This document shows positions 24,301-30,945 of a stretch of DNA of 64,000 nt, in pieces. Under the pieces are notes generated by a model. That model was not told the DNA's origin, ran no database searches, and saw only the letters and a program-made list of their open reading frames with translations. The position numbers and the translations under genes were made by a program. The first letter of the stretch is position 1; the number at the start of each line of letters is the position of its first letter. The stretch is from the NCBI GenBank assembly GCA_012845835.1, contig JABAKD010000005.1, positions 12,504,205 through 12,568,204 of the forward strand, given 5' to 3'. The stretch comes from Undaria pinnatifida. Lineage: Eukaryota; Sar; Phaeophyceae; Laminariales; Alariaceae.

Positions 24301-25235
24301 TCCTCTCGTCTCCCTCCTTACCCGATTTCGCTCCGCACGCGTCCTCTTGTCTCCATCGTTACTCGGTTTCTTGATTTTTTTTGCACAGGTATGCAGATAC
24401 CCGGCGTTCGAAGCGGAGGTGTCCGCCAATCCTAAGCTGTCGATGTTCATCTTGCAGGGGATGGTGAGCTTTTGTAGTGTTTGTCGCGCGGCCCTCTTGC
24501 AAGCTTTCACATATGGGGCACATGACGATCTGCAGTAGATACTCTACAGATGCCGTTGTCTGTCGTTGTGATGTGTTGTGCAGCGGTTTTGGGTCGGCGA
24601 CTCAAGTGGCCGTCGCGACCCTGTTGCAAGCTTGATACGTGGGACGAATCGCGAGTTGGATGAACTACTACTTCTACTGCTGCTACTACTACTACTACTA
24701 CTACTACTACTTGAACAACTGATTAATCCAACTACCACCGCCGCCACCACCGCTTGAACGACTGACTAATCAAAATACCACCACCACCACCACCATCACC
24801 ACAACAACCACATGTACAATTAACTGTTAGTAGCCCCTCTGCCACCGCCACCGCTATCACCTCCACGACGACTGCAACAACTGACTAATCCAACTAATTC
24901 CACCGCCATCACCAGACCAGAAAACAACTAATTAACCCAACCACCACGGCCACACCACTTAACCCACTACAAACAAACACAGCAAGAACAACCAAGTAGC
25001 CCAACCGCCACGGTCACCACCACCACCACCACCAAGAACAAGAACAAACTAATCCAACCACCACCACCACCACCACCACTTCCACCAGGCGGATGCGCGA
25101 GAGGAGGCAGCAGGAGGAGGCGGCGTGAAGAAAGCCACCGCCCTCCCTCGGGCAAAGCGCCGCCGGGTGGGGTCATCAAGCGGCCTCGCGGGCCGGGGTC
25201 GAGACGGCACAGAGGTACCCAACGCTCGTCTCTGA
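3238..25235 (+). CDS. BTB/POZ-BACK protein gene, six exons over 22 kb
   Basis: Spliced gene read exon by exon: 3238-3321, 9992-10084, 15374-15500, 17412-17569, 24389-24463 and 25089-25235. All introns are GT..AG and the phases match (0,0,1,0,0), giving 684 nt and 227 residues. The product has a BTB/POZ fold in order: 'EHCDVTFFVG', 'AHKTHLVARSEYFRSMF', 'LRQMLEYIYTNRV', then the helix 'SADEVIKLLALA'. A BACK-like helical segment follows ('LLEELKVLCEHSARK', 'ERYQAETLKAACLSFVQKN', then 'YPAFEAEV..NP'). The C-terminal tail is basic with a nuclear-localisation-like 'PRAKRRRVG'. BTB proteins dimerise and often act as Cullin-3 adaptors or nuclear regulators; which applies here is not shown. The start is the ATG at 3238; an upstream non-coding or coding exon is possible because a candidate acceptor lies at 3206-3207. 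Introns are 6670, 5289, 1911, 6819 and 625 bp and full of transposons. No exon is disrupted. Confidence 0.88.
3326..3696 (+). mobile_element. MITE family M, copy M5, at the intron 1 donor
   Basis: The left terminal inverted repeat GACGCGTGCTACGATAGAG begins at base +5 of intron 1. The right end is 'ccgtagcatgcgtc'. Internal blocks ('gacggggctcctta', 'acccaaaaacgtcgg', 'gccatgggg') match copies M1-M4 in the 51-56 kb region. It is interrupted by a nested piggyBac-like MITE at 3396-3488. Confidence 0.8.
3396..3488 (-). mobile_element. piggyBac-like MITE P1, nested in M5
   Basis: The ends are TTA(c)CCCCCTTTCGA and TCGTAAAGGCGTTAA, so the TIR is roughly C(C/G)CCTTT(A)CGA with a TTAA target duplication (left copy has one change). 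Related MITEs M1 and M3 show the empty site around 'TTAACCCAAAA' (M1) and 'cctttgcccaaaa' (M3). TTAA duplication is the hallmark of piggyBac-type transposition; no transposase is present here. Confidence 0.8.
3837..4445. repeat. GT-rich low-complexity tract (GTTGGT, GGT)n
   Basis: Long runs of GTTGGTGTTGGT with a pure (GGT)n core at about 4189-4244. Four short 'TACCTGGT' blocks punctuate the first half. The poly-Val and poly-Thr ORFs crossing it are rejected as genes. Confidence 0.9.
4446..6085. other. Intron 1 sequence with a short protein-like segment
   Basis: At 4462-4548 (+) an ATG-initiated 28-codon frame reads 'SRWLRYKTDPSYQARLKDRQR'-like (21 residues, last 20 'RWLRYKTDPSYQARLKDRQR'). 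Its look resembles the 'Y..DPEYR.R.KER.R' pattern seen in some algal and giant-virus proteins. It may be a stray gene fragment or chance; confidence is low. The rest holds only short unsupported ORFs. Confidence 0.3.
6089..6429 (+). mobile_element. TIR element T1 carrying telomere-like repeats
   Basis: The left end 'CCCACAAATCGTGCCAGGTA' and the reverse complement of the right end 'CCCACAAATCGTACCAGATG' form inverted repeats of about 38 bp that continue to 'CCAAATATATTTC'. The interior holds about 95 bp of degenerate CCCTAA/CCCCAA repeats (6216-6308). A second copy in the opposite orientation follows at 6551. Confidence 0.75.
6551..6830 (-). mobile_element. TIR element T2, inverted relative of T1
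   Basis: It shares with T1, in reverse orientation, the blocks 'gaggtggtccgcac', the GGTTAGGG-type repeats (6670-6715), 'gggtcgacgccctc' and the end 'ctggtacgattcgtgg'. The left boundary 'gcgatgttctc' recurs at T1's right end and at T3. Confidence 0.7.
7429..7748 (+). mobile_element. TIR element enclosing an 18-bp minisatellite
   Basis: The ends are inverted repeats of about 30 bp: 'GTACAGTAGGTGGCCCTATA' at the left and its complement with one change at 7719-7748. Between them lies a GTGTCCGATATTGTGCGG array (7467-7625, about 9 units). Short poly-repeat ORFs here are artefacts. Confidence 0.75.
7845..8032 (+). repeat. Dispersed repeat R, divergent full-length copy
   Basis: Contains the ordered blocks 'tttatagtttccg', 'caccctgttgaccctg', 'aaggggagtc', 'atgaggacgcacgc' and 'cacacagcttgc..gatgagttt' that define repeat R (best copies at 12040 and 35385). 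Confidence 0.7.
8489..8578 (+). mobile_element. piggyBac-like MITE P2
   Basis: TTAA CCCCTTTACCACTGG ... GGGCTCTAAAGGGG TTAA. Both TTAA duplications and the CCCCTTTA inverted termini are intact; total 90 bp with duplications. Confidence 0.85.
8579..9064. repeat. Tandem amplification of MITE plus flank (about 290 bp)
   Basis: The spacers 8579-8779 and 8867-9064 are clear relatives ('gagtgcccccc', 'gcgttgtgggttttgtttctc', 'gctggcacgtgat', 'gacgaggggagcac'), each followed by another P MITE. The MITE and about 200 bp of flank were therefore duplicated together at least twice. Confidence 0.8.
8780..8866 (+). mobile_element. piggyBac-like MITE P3
   Basis: TTAA CGCCTTCACCACTGG ... GCTCTAAAGGGG TTAA, 87 bp including both TTAA sites. 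Confidence 0.85.
9065..9152 (+). mobile_element. piggyBac-like MITE P4
   Basis: TTAA CGCCTTTACAACTG ... TTCTAAAGGGG TTGA. The right target site has decayed by one base. Confidence 0.75.
9500..9725 (+). repeat. Dispersed repeat, pair with 23440-23690
   Basis: Shared blocks in order are 'tagatgctgccc', 'ttgaact.acg', 'gtccaagaaacac', 'ggaaaccc.tc', 'ctgctgcaatccagt' and 'actgattgttg'. No TIR or LTR structure was recognised. Confidence 0.7.
9992..10084 (+). CDS. BTB gene exon 2
   Basis: 31 codons with acceptor TCGTTAAG|GTT and donor GAG|GTGGGT. They contain the most diagnostic BTB signature in the gene, 'VKAHKTHLVARSEYFRSMF', then 'RKGAMRESE'. Phase 0 on both sides. The 70 bases upstream are a 'ggctgtggctggt' minisatellite. 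Confidence 0.9.
10085..10735. other. Intron 2, first part: T/G-rich, small duplications
   Basis: A 181-codon open frame (10107-10652) is a T-rich run followed by two duplicated blocks ('agctcg.tgagcg', and 'gcccagcttcac.gagccgtgctg' at 10557 and 10607). It has no recognisable domain and sits inside the BTB intron; not called as a gene. Confidence 0.5.
10736..10825 (+). mobile_element. piggyBac-like MITE P5 (decayed)
   Basis: The left end 'TTGAAAGCCTTTACAAATTG' and interior '..GGGGATAGATTTACTTGAA' align to P2-P4. The right end 'GGGGGCTCTAAAG' lacks an intact TTAA. Confidence 0.65.
10862..11110 (+). repeat. Dispersed repeat, pair with 13306-13575
   Basis: Both copies run 'gtgccgactatc.ga.ttattgg', then a 'gcggggcc' segment, a 'cggcaag.cggctg.ccat' inverted segment, and end 'agtcgtgaaat'. 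An internal self-complementary segment (cttcagtcggcaag / cttgccgactgaag) in this copy could form a hairpin of about 85 bp. Confidence 0.7.
11187..11392. repeat. 62-bp tandem repeat x about 3.5
   Basis: Unit 'tttgaggggctctatacctc' + 'gcaatacc' + 'ttgac' + 'atttattagcctcctg' repeated with few changes. Confidence 0.9.
11575..12010 (+). repeat. Dispersed direct repeat, pair with 12775-13140
   Basis: Shared blocks are 'gttgatgtgaata', 'cttgagacgaaaaa', 'ccacatgaagc', 'gaggcaagcgt.aggcgtg' and 'tttttggtct.ta'. The pair brackets repeat R at 12040-12340, so a whole composite segment may have been duplicated. Confidence 0.65.
12040..12340 (+). repeat. Dispersed repeat R, near-complete copy
   Basis: Runs from 'tttatagtttccgcgcacag' through 'gttgaccctg', 'ggggagtcgcc', 'gcgatcggagtatcaatcacacagcttgc' (block) and 'gatgagtgtcgacgaaatcttc' to 'ctcacagctg'. 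The first 80 bp are duplicated (12040 and 12125). Confidence 0.75.
12505..12620. repeat. 31-bp tandem repeat x 4
   Basis: Units of 'tacaactccttggattgagtgtgccg' type, alternating 'ctcgttgga' and 'ctccttgga'. Confidence 0.85.
12775..13140 (+). repeat. Second copy of the 11575-12010 repeat
   Basis: See the partner entry; divergence is substantial but block order is the same. Confidence 0.65.
13306..13575 (+). repeat. Second copy of the 10862-11110 repeat
   Basis: Same block order as its partner 2.4 kb upstream, including the terminal 'cagtcgtgaaat'. Confidence 0.65.
13771..14005 (-). mobile_element. TIR element T3, relative of T1/T2
   Basis: Begins 'gcgatgttctca.cccaca' like T2, then 'tttcgac.tttgaggt.ggtc', 'cggagcctt', a decayed GGTTAGG tract and 'ctcgacgc'. 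The telomere-like array is almost lost. Confidence 0.55.
14010..15373. other. Intron 2, last part
   Basis: No gene supported. 14460-14790 is enriched in 'gatct.ca' and 'agatc' words and resembles the GATC-rich segments at 22795, 26640 and 52620. Confidence 0.5.
15374..15500 (+). CDS. BTB gene exon 3
   Basis: Acceptor GGTTTTCAG|GTT, donor AATG|GTGAGC, 127 nt ending in phase 1. Encodes 'VTVSEHDETTLRQML', 'EYIYTNRV' and 'SADEVIKLLALAN', the C-terminal helices of the BTB fold (the 'L.YIYT..V' motif is family-typical). Confidence 0.92.
15501..17411. other. Intron 3
   Basis: No nested gene supported. From about 16985 it becomes very pyrimidine-rich with a reiterated 'tgtacctttttcttg' motif (about 7 times) up to the exon 4 acceptor, an unusually long polypyrimidine region. 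Confidence 0.6.
17412..17569 (+). CDS. BTB gene exon 4 (BACK-like helices)
   Basis: Acceptor GATGAGCAG|AG, donor GAG|GTGAGT, 158 nt. Joined in phase to exon 3 it encodes 'FLLEELKVLCEHSARK', then 'ERYQAETLKAACLSF' and 'VQKNMPE'. This is the helical repeat that follows BTB in BTB-BACK proteins. The strong donor and clean phase support a functional exon. Confidence 0.92.
17600..19400. repeat. Cluster of repeat R copies, both orientations
   Basis: Core copies occur at about 17705-17765 (+), 17890-17945 (+), 18085-18330 (-, nearly full length), 19135-19235 (-) and 19295-19350 (-). Each has 'cagctt.gcaag' near one end and 'tcacagctg' near the other. Translations such as 'LQAACDTWI' come from the repeat and are not exons. 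Confidence 0.75.
19400..20829. other. Intron 4, middle
   Basis: No gene supported. Contains a (GCA)n run at 19770-19790 and a G-run near 20585. Overlapping ORFs of 100-180 codons in several frames show no domain. Confidence 0.5.
20830..21205. repeat. About 65-bp tandem repeat x 4
   Basis: Units 'aagcgatttctcaggcgcta' + 'agcg.gcaacc.gcactatag' + 'agggacc'. Related in style to the 28926-29222 array but not the same sequence. Confidence 0.85.
21348..21427 (-). mobile_element. piggyBac-like MITE P6
   Basis: Reverse orientation: (G)TAA CCCCTTTAGAGCCCC ... AGTAGTGAAGGCG TTAA. About 80 bp with duplications; left target site one base off. Confidence 0.75.
21480..22450 (+). repeat. About 130-bp repeat x 3, interrupted by a SINE
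   Basis: Units start 'cctggt.tcatgtccc.cgac' and continue 'aaccaaggcccaaaat', 'tacctggtatgtaa', 'ggggt.ggatcagggt.tgcatata'. The third unit (from 21960) is split at about 22046 and resumes at about 22357, with the SINE between. Confidence 0.75.
22047..22356 (+). mobile_element. tRNA-like SINE, copy 2, with poly-A tail
   Basis: Head 'GGTGGCGTATCAGGTTATCC' (A-box-like), B-box 'GTGAGTTCGAATTTC', a body of about 230 bp identical in plan to copy 1, and a 15-base poly-A run at 22341-22355. It sits inside the third unit of the 130-bp repeat, an internal proof of insertion. Confidence 0.87.
22457..23439. other. Intron 4, no gene seen
   Basis: Poly-C with regular 'tt' interruptions at 22603-22640. 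GATC-rich segment at 22795-22960 ('gatctacaagtagatcgtct'). Confidence 0.5.
23440..23690 (+). repeat. Second copy of the 9500-9725 repeat
   Basis: Same block order as the partner in intron 1. Confidence 0.7.
24225..24366. repeat. 42-bp minisatellite x 3.3 next to exon 5
   Basis: Units 'cgttacccgatttcgct' + 'cgcacg' + 'tcctct.gtctccct'. It ends about 20 bp before the exon 5 acceptor and so lies over the likely branch-point region. Confidence 0.85.
24389..24463 (+). CDS. BTB gene exon 5
   Basis: Acceptor TTTTTTGCACAG|GTA, donor ATG|GTGAGC, 75 nt, phase 0. Encodes 'VCRYPAFEAEVSANPKLSMF', then 'ILQGM'. The pattern 'paFe.ev..nP.L...iL..m' is the usual end of a BTB-BACK helical bundle. Confidence 0.85.
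24655..25088. repeat. Trinucleotide-rich intron 5 (TAC, CCA)
   Basis: (CTA)n at 24668-24711, then repeated 'ccaccaccac' and 'gactaatcc.acta' blocks up to the exon 6 acceptor. Part of a degenerate minisatellite. Confidence 0.85.
25089..25235 (+). CDS. BTB gene exon 6 (basic C-terminal tail)
   Basis: Acceptor CTTCCACCAG|GCG, phase 0, open to TGA at 25233-25235 (48 codons). Encodes an acidic/Gly start 'ADAREEAAGGGG', then 'KKATALPRAKRRRVGSS', a classical-looking nuclear localisation sequence, then 'LAGRGRDGTE'. A GT at 25215 could be a further donor, but the stop 21 nt later makes this a sensible last exon. Not confirmed by a poly-A signal. Confidence 0.7.
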   Translation, partial: ADAREEAAGGGGVKKATALPRAKRRRVGSSSGLAGRGRDGTEVPNARL

Positions 25236-25239
25236 TTGT

Positions 25240-25632
25240 TCTGTGGCGATGGTGCTCGTCCGTGATAGGTCGGTGGAGATGGCGCTCGCCTCTAATTGGT
25301 CCGTGGAGATAGCGCTCGCCTCTGATTGGTCGGTGGAGATGGCGCTCGCATGTGATTGGTCGGTGGAGATGGTGCTCGCGGCTGATTGGTCTGTGGAGAT
25401 GGCGCTCGCCGCTGATTGGTTGGAGATGGCGCTCGCCTCTGATTGGTCTGGGGAGCCGCTGATTGGTCGGTGGAGATGGCGCTTGCCTTTGATTAGTCCG
25501 GGGAACCTCTTAATGGCCTGGGGAGCCTGCGATTGGTCGGTGTAGATGGCGCTCGCCTCTGATTGGTCGGTGGAGATGACGCTCGTCTCTGATTGGTCGG
25601 CGGAGATGGCGCCCGCCTCTGATTTGTTGGTG
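25240..25632. repeat. 30-bp minisatellite x about 13
   Basis: Unit 'ctctgattggtcggtggaga' + 'tggcgctcgc', partly decayed. Starts immediately after the BTB stop codon. Confidence 0.9.
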
Positions 25633-25708
25633 GAAAGGGAGGGAGGGGGGGGGGGGGGGGGGGGGGGGGGAAGGGGGGGGGGGAGGGGGGGGGGGGGGGG
25701 GGGGGGTA
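25633..25708. repeat. Poly-G tract
   Basis: About 70 G with a few A interruptions; a strong candidate for G-quadruplex formation downstream of the BTB gene. Confidence 0.95.
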
Positions 25709-25709
25709 C

Positions 25710-26394
25710 CGTCGTAGGTGTCGTGGTGGGGTTTAATTACAGTACGTGCTAGAGCAAAGAAGCAAAATCGATTATCGGATGATTTGCGCGAAGCCGGGGG
25801 ATTACGGGCAGCTCGCGGGTTGCTGGCCGCTCGTGGGTTGCGGGCGGTGGGGTGGGGCTGGTGTGGAGGCTTGGAGATGAAAGTGTTGTTGTTGGTGATG
25901 GTGGTGTTGCTGCTATCACGGCGAGGCGAAGCGAAGGCGAGCGAGCGGGCGGGCTGTCGCTCTCGGGAACATGGCTGTGTTGTCGCGAGTGGTGGTGGTG
26001 GTGGTGGTGGTTACGTTGTCGCGGTCACAGGAAGATGGCGCGAGTTGCTGCTGCTGCTCTGGGAACACTGAACGGAATGGGATGGAAGCTTGTTGCTGTG
26101 CGGCGCGGGAAGGTGGAGAAGACGGTGGTTGAAAAGCGGTCGTCTCCTTTTTGTTGCGCTTTCGGTGTTGACTTTGAACCGTCGAAGGTATAGAAAAGGG
26201 TGTTGGAATCTACCGTCTCCATTTTTTGCGATTCCTGATGTTGAGATTGGATGCGTCCGAAGCCGGGGAGGGTGTTACTGGGTGTTCGAAACGATTTTTT
26301 CTACTTGGCGAATCCGATTTCTGTTGAAACACTCGACCTTTTTTTTTTTTTCAAACCCGTTGTTGAAATTGAATTCGTCGAAGCAAAGAGAAGG
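25710..26394. other. No firm gene; possible short coding segment
   Basis: An ATG in good context at 26034 opens 'MARVAAAALGTLNGMGWKLV' and runs to a GT at 26190. The second half is part of an 80-bp degenerate repeat ('ttga..ttgaa.cgtcgaag' at 26165, 26240 and 26365), so I do not call a gene. Confidence 0.3.
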
Positions 26395-26612
26395 GGCGTG
26401 CTCGAAACAATCGTCTCAATCTGGTGTCGATTGAAACAATCCGATCCGATGTCGAATCATCCGATATCGAGTGACACAGTCCTGTGTCGATTGAAACAAT
26501 CCGATATCGATTGAAACAGTCCGATATCGATTAAAACAATCCGATATCGACTAAAACAATCCGATATACCGGTATCGATTATAACGATCCGATGTCGATT
26601 GAAACAGTCCAC
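26395..26612. repeat. 20-bp tandem repeat x about 10
   Basis: Unit 'tcgattgaaacaatccgata' with single-base variants; contains GATATC-type palindromes. Confidence 0.9.
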
Positions 26613-26639
26613 ACACGGCACAGATCAGATAAGAGCCGC

Positions 26640-26870
26640 TTCATAATCTGTGTCTTTCACGGCAGACAGATCCCTGACAGATTCCTGGTCTGCGTACGAT
26701 CTGCAAGTCTTGAGTATGTTGCCAGATGAGCCGTATTATTTGCAGGACCTAGTATGTTTCCTGTGTTAGATCTGTACACCACAGATCCTTCACAGCATAT
26801 CATAACCACAGATATATGATCTAGATGATCTAGGTGATCTAGATCGTGATCTGTGGGATGTGTGAAAAGA
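26640..26870. repeat. GATC-rich segment
   Basis: Dense 'agatc', 'gatct' and 'gatctagatgatc' words. Related by composition to 14460-14790, 22795-22960 and 52620-53060. Confidence 0.6.
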
Positions 26871-26984
26871 AATTGATCCGATGTCGGTACTGAAACCATC
26901 GTCTCTTATCAAGGTCGATTTGGTTCGTAGGATTGAATCTAGAAATAGAAAAAAAATCACGGAACATCTCATGGGTCATGCCCC

Positions 26985-27125
26985 CTCCCTCCCCACGGCG
27001 TGGACGTTTTCCTGATCTTCGAAGGGTCGAGTTCGATCGGGTCAAGAGGGTGTTCAGAACCTCACGGGTCGGGGCGGAGGTCACCCTGATGTGACCCGAC
27101 CCGACCAGACCCGATCCGCGAAAAA
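26985..27125. repeat. GACCCG-type repeat, copy 1
   Basis: 'tcacgggtcgggg' facing 'gtgacccgacccgac'. Same family as 49655, 50445, 52440 and 55420. Confidence 0.7.
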
Positions 27126-27129
27126 CCGG

Positions 27130-28925
27130 AAAAATATCGGCTGCGATTCACAGCTCCGATCGTTCGGGGATTGTCACCCAGAAATGGAGCTTGGTTTGTG
27201 GTGGCGTCTTACTGGGCGTGGCGCACGAGCAGTGTTTACTTACGAAACGCGCGGAGGGCGCGAGGGTTGTTCTCAGGCTTTTCCTTTGTTCTCTTTTTCT
27301 TTTGGTTCTCGCCCCGGGGGGCGTCTCGGATTTGTCGCTGTCACTGTGATGTCGTGATTGTGGTTTATGCCCGCCGAGCACAATACTACTAGTACCATTA
27401 CTTCTGCTACTACTTGTACTCCTGCCACTACTTGTGCTGCTACTACTACTGCTATATACTAAGAGGGGGGCTGCCTTGCCGGTGGTGCTGTCATCATGCC
27501 GCTGGAAAAAATATTATTTTGGGCGTGTAGGTTTCACCGCTTTTTTGTTTTCGTCTACGTACGTTTATGATCCCCCCCCCCCACCCCCAGCGCCCTCCAC
27601 CCTTGTTTGCGTTAATAGAGAGAAACGGGGCGGTCGGTTGTTTAGCAGGTAGGTAGTGCGTAAGAGAGAGTCCGCGATGGCGTCTTCTCGAGGGTAAGCA
27701 CGCGGGATGATGGAGATGGACTCTCGCGCCGGGGCGGTGCCGGGGGAGTTCGCCATGCATCGTATACAGGTTTTTGTTGTCGTGGGGGGATGTTGTGTGG
27801 AGAACTGCCGGCTTTTTTTTTCTTTTTCTTTCTTCTTTCTTTTTTGTTGAATAAAAGCCCGGAAAAGAGCGTTGATTTGATCGGGTGGACAAGACACTTA
27901 CCTATACAAGAAGAAAAAAAACGCCGGCAGTTGTTCTACAGAGTAGCAAGGCGTGTGCGTGTGCTTGCGCGACACGGGGTGTGGGAGATGTGTAGATTGG
28001 ATGGAAAAAAAAAAGGAGGCTTTGTCGTTATGGTTTTGTACCACAGGATTTTACAGTACGGTTATTTTGCCCCATGCCTCTAGTACGGGGCTTTTTACGG
28101 TAGAACCTGAATCTTGTATGGAGAGGGGAGGCGGGGGGCATTGTTTGGTCAAGTCAAGCAGTTGTTGCGCTGTTGCGTTTTTTTCATTTTTTTTTTTCAT
28201 TTTTTCATGTGTGGGGCTTTGTGCTGGGCTTAGGCGTTGTGGTTTTGATTGGTTATGGTATACGATATGGGCTGGCTGAAAATTCTCTGTACATTGGTTC
28301 ATAATTCCATCGACGCTTCGGCATCCTCTTGTCGTACGCAGTGCAGTGATACCAGCAGCAGTCGATGCTTCGTGTTTTGCGGTCTTCCTTGGGCTGAATG
28401 GGAGAGAAGAGCAAGAATTAAATTGAACCATGGCAGAAGCGCGAAACTTACATGGGCGTTGTAAGATGCATCTTCGGACGCTTCTTATGTTTCCAACACA
28501 GAACACGGGGGACATACAAAGTACAAGTACAAGTACATTATTAATGACTGCAAAACGAAAGGCTCTGCAAAAATATGAAGGCCCTCTTGTGCTTCCTCTC
28601 TTGCTTGCTATTATAGCTGGTATTATTTTTGTTGTGCTAATGATGTGTTGGCCGTTCTTGTTTTATTTTGTGTTGATTCTTGGAGCTCGTTCGAGCTGTC
28701 TCTAGCGACGCGACGATAAAAATGTCTCTGTAATTATTATTAACTGAAACAAAATGTGTAACATTTTTCATTTTGCGCATTTATCTCAGCAGCCGATGTA
28801 CATGTCAGTCAGCTACTTCGTACGTATGACAGTCGTGGTTCATGAGCTTAGATTGGGACGCCGAACTACAGCAGTATAGTATTATTTGTGCGGTACACTT
28901 TTGTTGTGGGCCGAGGCAGGCAGTG
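27130..28925. other. No firm gene
   Basis: ORFs of up to 154 codons on both strands overlap and have no domain. See the separate low-confidence entry at 28430. Confidence 0.5.
28430..28705 (+). CDS. Possible small membrane protein, 91 aa
   Basis: Open frame from an ATG in good context (gaaccATGGc) to TAG. Residues 52-85 are one long hydrophobic stretch ('PLVLPLLLAIIAGIIFVVLM', then 'MCWPFLFYFVLILG') preceded by 'KRKALQKYEG', so a single or hairpin membrane helix with basic cytosolic flank is plausible. No family is recognised, no introns or neighbours support it, and a chance T-rich frame is possible. Confidence 0.3.
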   Translation: MAEARNLHGRCKMHLRTLLMFPTQNTGDIQSTSTSTLLMTAKRKALQKYEGPLVLPLLLAIIAGIIFVVLMMCWPFLFYFVLILGARSSCL

Positions 28926-29222
28926 ACAAGCGATTCTCACCGTACCAAACTGGCCTCCCGCACTAACGGGACGGCAAACTGTAGGACGAGGTAACGACAA
29001 GCAATTTTCACCGCACTAGATGGGACCCCGCACTACATGGGGTACCGCACTAACGCGGGGTCAACGTGACGAGCGATTTTCACCGCATTGATCGGGGGCC
29101 CCGCCCTAAAGGGTACCGCACTCTAACGCGGTACCAGGACTGTAGGACCAGGTCGTGACAAGCAATTTTCACCGCACACTACTCTGACTGGGATCGCGCA
29201 CTAACAACGCGGGACCACGACT
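28926..29222. repeat. About 80-bp tandem repeat x 4
   Basis: Units 'gacaagcaattttcaccgca' + 'ct.gat.gggaccccgcact' + 'aacgcggg'. Confidence 0.85.
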
Positions 29223-29669
29223 GTTGTTGTTGTAAAGTAGTTGAAGGCGTTTCGGCTCTTCTATCTAGCCGCTCGCACAAAGCGAAAAGTACCACCACAG
29301 GCAGGAAGGATGACGCCACCTTTTGTGACTTTTTATTTATTGTAGAGGGGGGGCCTGGGGCCTGGACAAGAAAAAAGAACGAAGACAAAAGGGATACAAA
29401 CTTTCCAAGGCCTGCGGAGGCATTTTCGGTACGAGGTGCTGTCAGTTATCGAGTTTTTTTGCAACGTGTCCCATGAAGTGCTCTCTCTCTGCAGCTACGG
29501 AGTACTAGTAGTAGTAGAGGCGCCCCCCGAGATATCGTAATCTAACTGCCCATTACCTGCAGCATGCTGCTGTAGTAATGGTTACAACTCCACAGGAAGG
29601 CGTTTTTTCTTTGCGAACCTTCTTAGCCTTATTACGTCGCCGAAAGTGCGATAATAATAGCGAGTTGGC

Positions 29670-29742
29670 AATTATAACTACTACTACTACCACTACTACT
29701 ACTCTACTACTACTACTACTACTACTACTATACTACTACAGT
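29670..29742. repeat. (ACT)n microsatellite
   Basis: About 20 units of ACT with short interruptions. Confidence 0.95.
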
Positions 29743-29961
29743 ACTGTTATTTTTTTTCTTGCGGAAATGAAAGCTGAACCTCGTTATTTTAACTTTTTTT
29801 GTTGTCATATTCATTATTGACTCGCATAATAATCGCATAACAATCAAGTCGTCCGTGATCGCAGGACAGGCTCCAGTCACACTGGAGTGGTGGAAGAATA
29901 CCCCACGAAAAAAGAAAAAATAAAGTGGTTCACGTGCAGAGCTGAAGAAGCAAATTGTGCA

Positions 29962-30506
29962 TGTTGATTAAGGTATTAGTGGGGTATCTGTATTATTATT
30001 AGTCCGCTTGACCACTTGCAAAAGGTTAACCAATATATTACCCAAACTAAGCCTTATAACACTCTTCCCCCCTGAAACGGCGGGATAGCAGGTCGGCCGG
30101 ATATACGGGCGGACGTGTCAATATCCAAGCGGTTTCATTTCCTGGGGATACCGTGGAGGAGAGTTTTTTTCAAGTCTGACACCATGGGGAAAGTCTGAAA
30201 GAATATAAAAATATTAATAAGGACACACAACTCGTAATACGCGCGATCGGAGTATCACACACAGCTAGCTTGCAAAGATGGCTTTCGACGAAATATTCGA
30301 TCTCACAGCTGGAGTGTATTTTCATTTTTTATAATATACTCCGGAGAACTATTGTGGATGGTGGGATTCGAACCCACGACCCAAAAAAAACATGGTCTGT
30401 CGACGACGCCCTTCGTCAAGATATTATTAATAGTGGAGTATTAATAGTCCGTTTGACCACTTGCAAAAGGTGAACCACTAGCTTACCCAAACTAAGCCTT
30501 ATAACA
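29962..30506 (-). mobile_element. TRIM retroelement TR1, with nested repeat R
   Basis: LTR-like ends 29962-30061 and about 30411-30506 are direct repeats ('agtccg.ttgaccacttgca' ... 'ccttataaca'). On the minus strand the PBS-like TGGCGTCGTCGAC homologue abuts the 5' LTR (30396-30410, one change), followed by a T-arm-like GTGGGTTCGAATCCCAC. A purine tract (GGGGGGAAGAG) precedes the 3' LTR. An R fragment (about 30215-30345) is inserted in the interior, since TR2 and TR3 lack it. No coding capacity. Confidence 0.8.
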
Positions 30507-30809
30507 CACTACATAGTCGCCGACCTATATGACACACAAGACCCAGGCTACGGTAGGGGGGTCCCCTTTTGGGCCTTTTATTTCAGTGGCTAGGGGTCAC
30601 TCGCGCGAGTAACCCCTTTGTTCCTATGCAATCTTACGTTTTCTTTGTGTTTTACATTGACGAAATCAATTCGCAATGCAAAGGTGATCTAAGCTGCGCC
30701 AAACCAAGTGCCTAAACCATCTCCATCCGTAGGGTACAGAGCTACTCGTGCGAGTGGCTCTAACACACCAGTGAAAATGGGGGTACCCCCCCTACCGTGG
30801 CCTTGGTCA

Positions 30810-30945
30810 CAAATCGTAATACGCGCGATCGGAGTATCACACACAGCTTGCAAAGACGAGCTTCGACGAAATCTTCGATCTTACAGCTGGATGGAGGAGT
30901 GTATTTTCATTTTTTATAATAATGTATTCGCCTAAAAATAAAAAT
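30810..30945 (+). repeat. Repeat R, 3' part
   Basis: 'cgtaatacgcgcgatcggag', 'cacacagcttgcaaagacga', 'cgacgaaatcttcgatct', 'acagctgga', 'tattttcattttttataat'. Nearly identical to the R insert in TR1, so these two are recent relatives. Confidence 0.85.

Noticed and set aside
30345-30415. Possible tRNA genes from GTTCGAATCCC sequences
   Set aside because: A T-arm is present but no convincing acceptor, D-arm and anticodon arms; position next to LTR and PBS identifies TRIM interiors. The 2720 and 22105 hits belong to SINEs.
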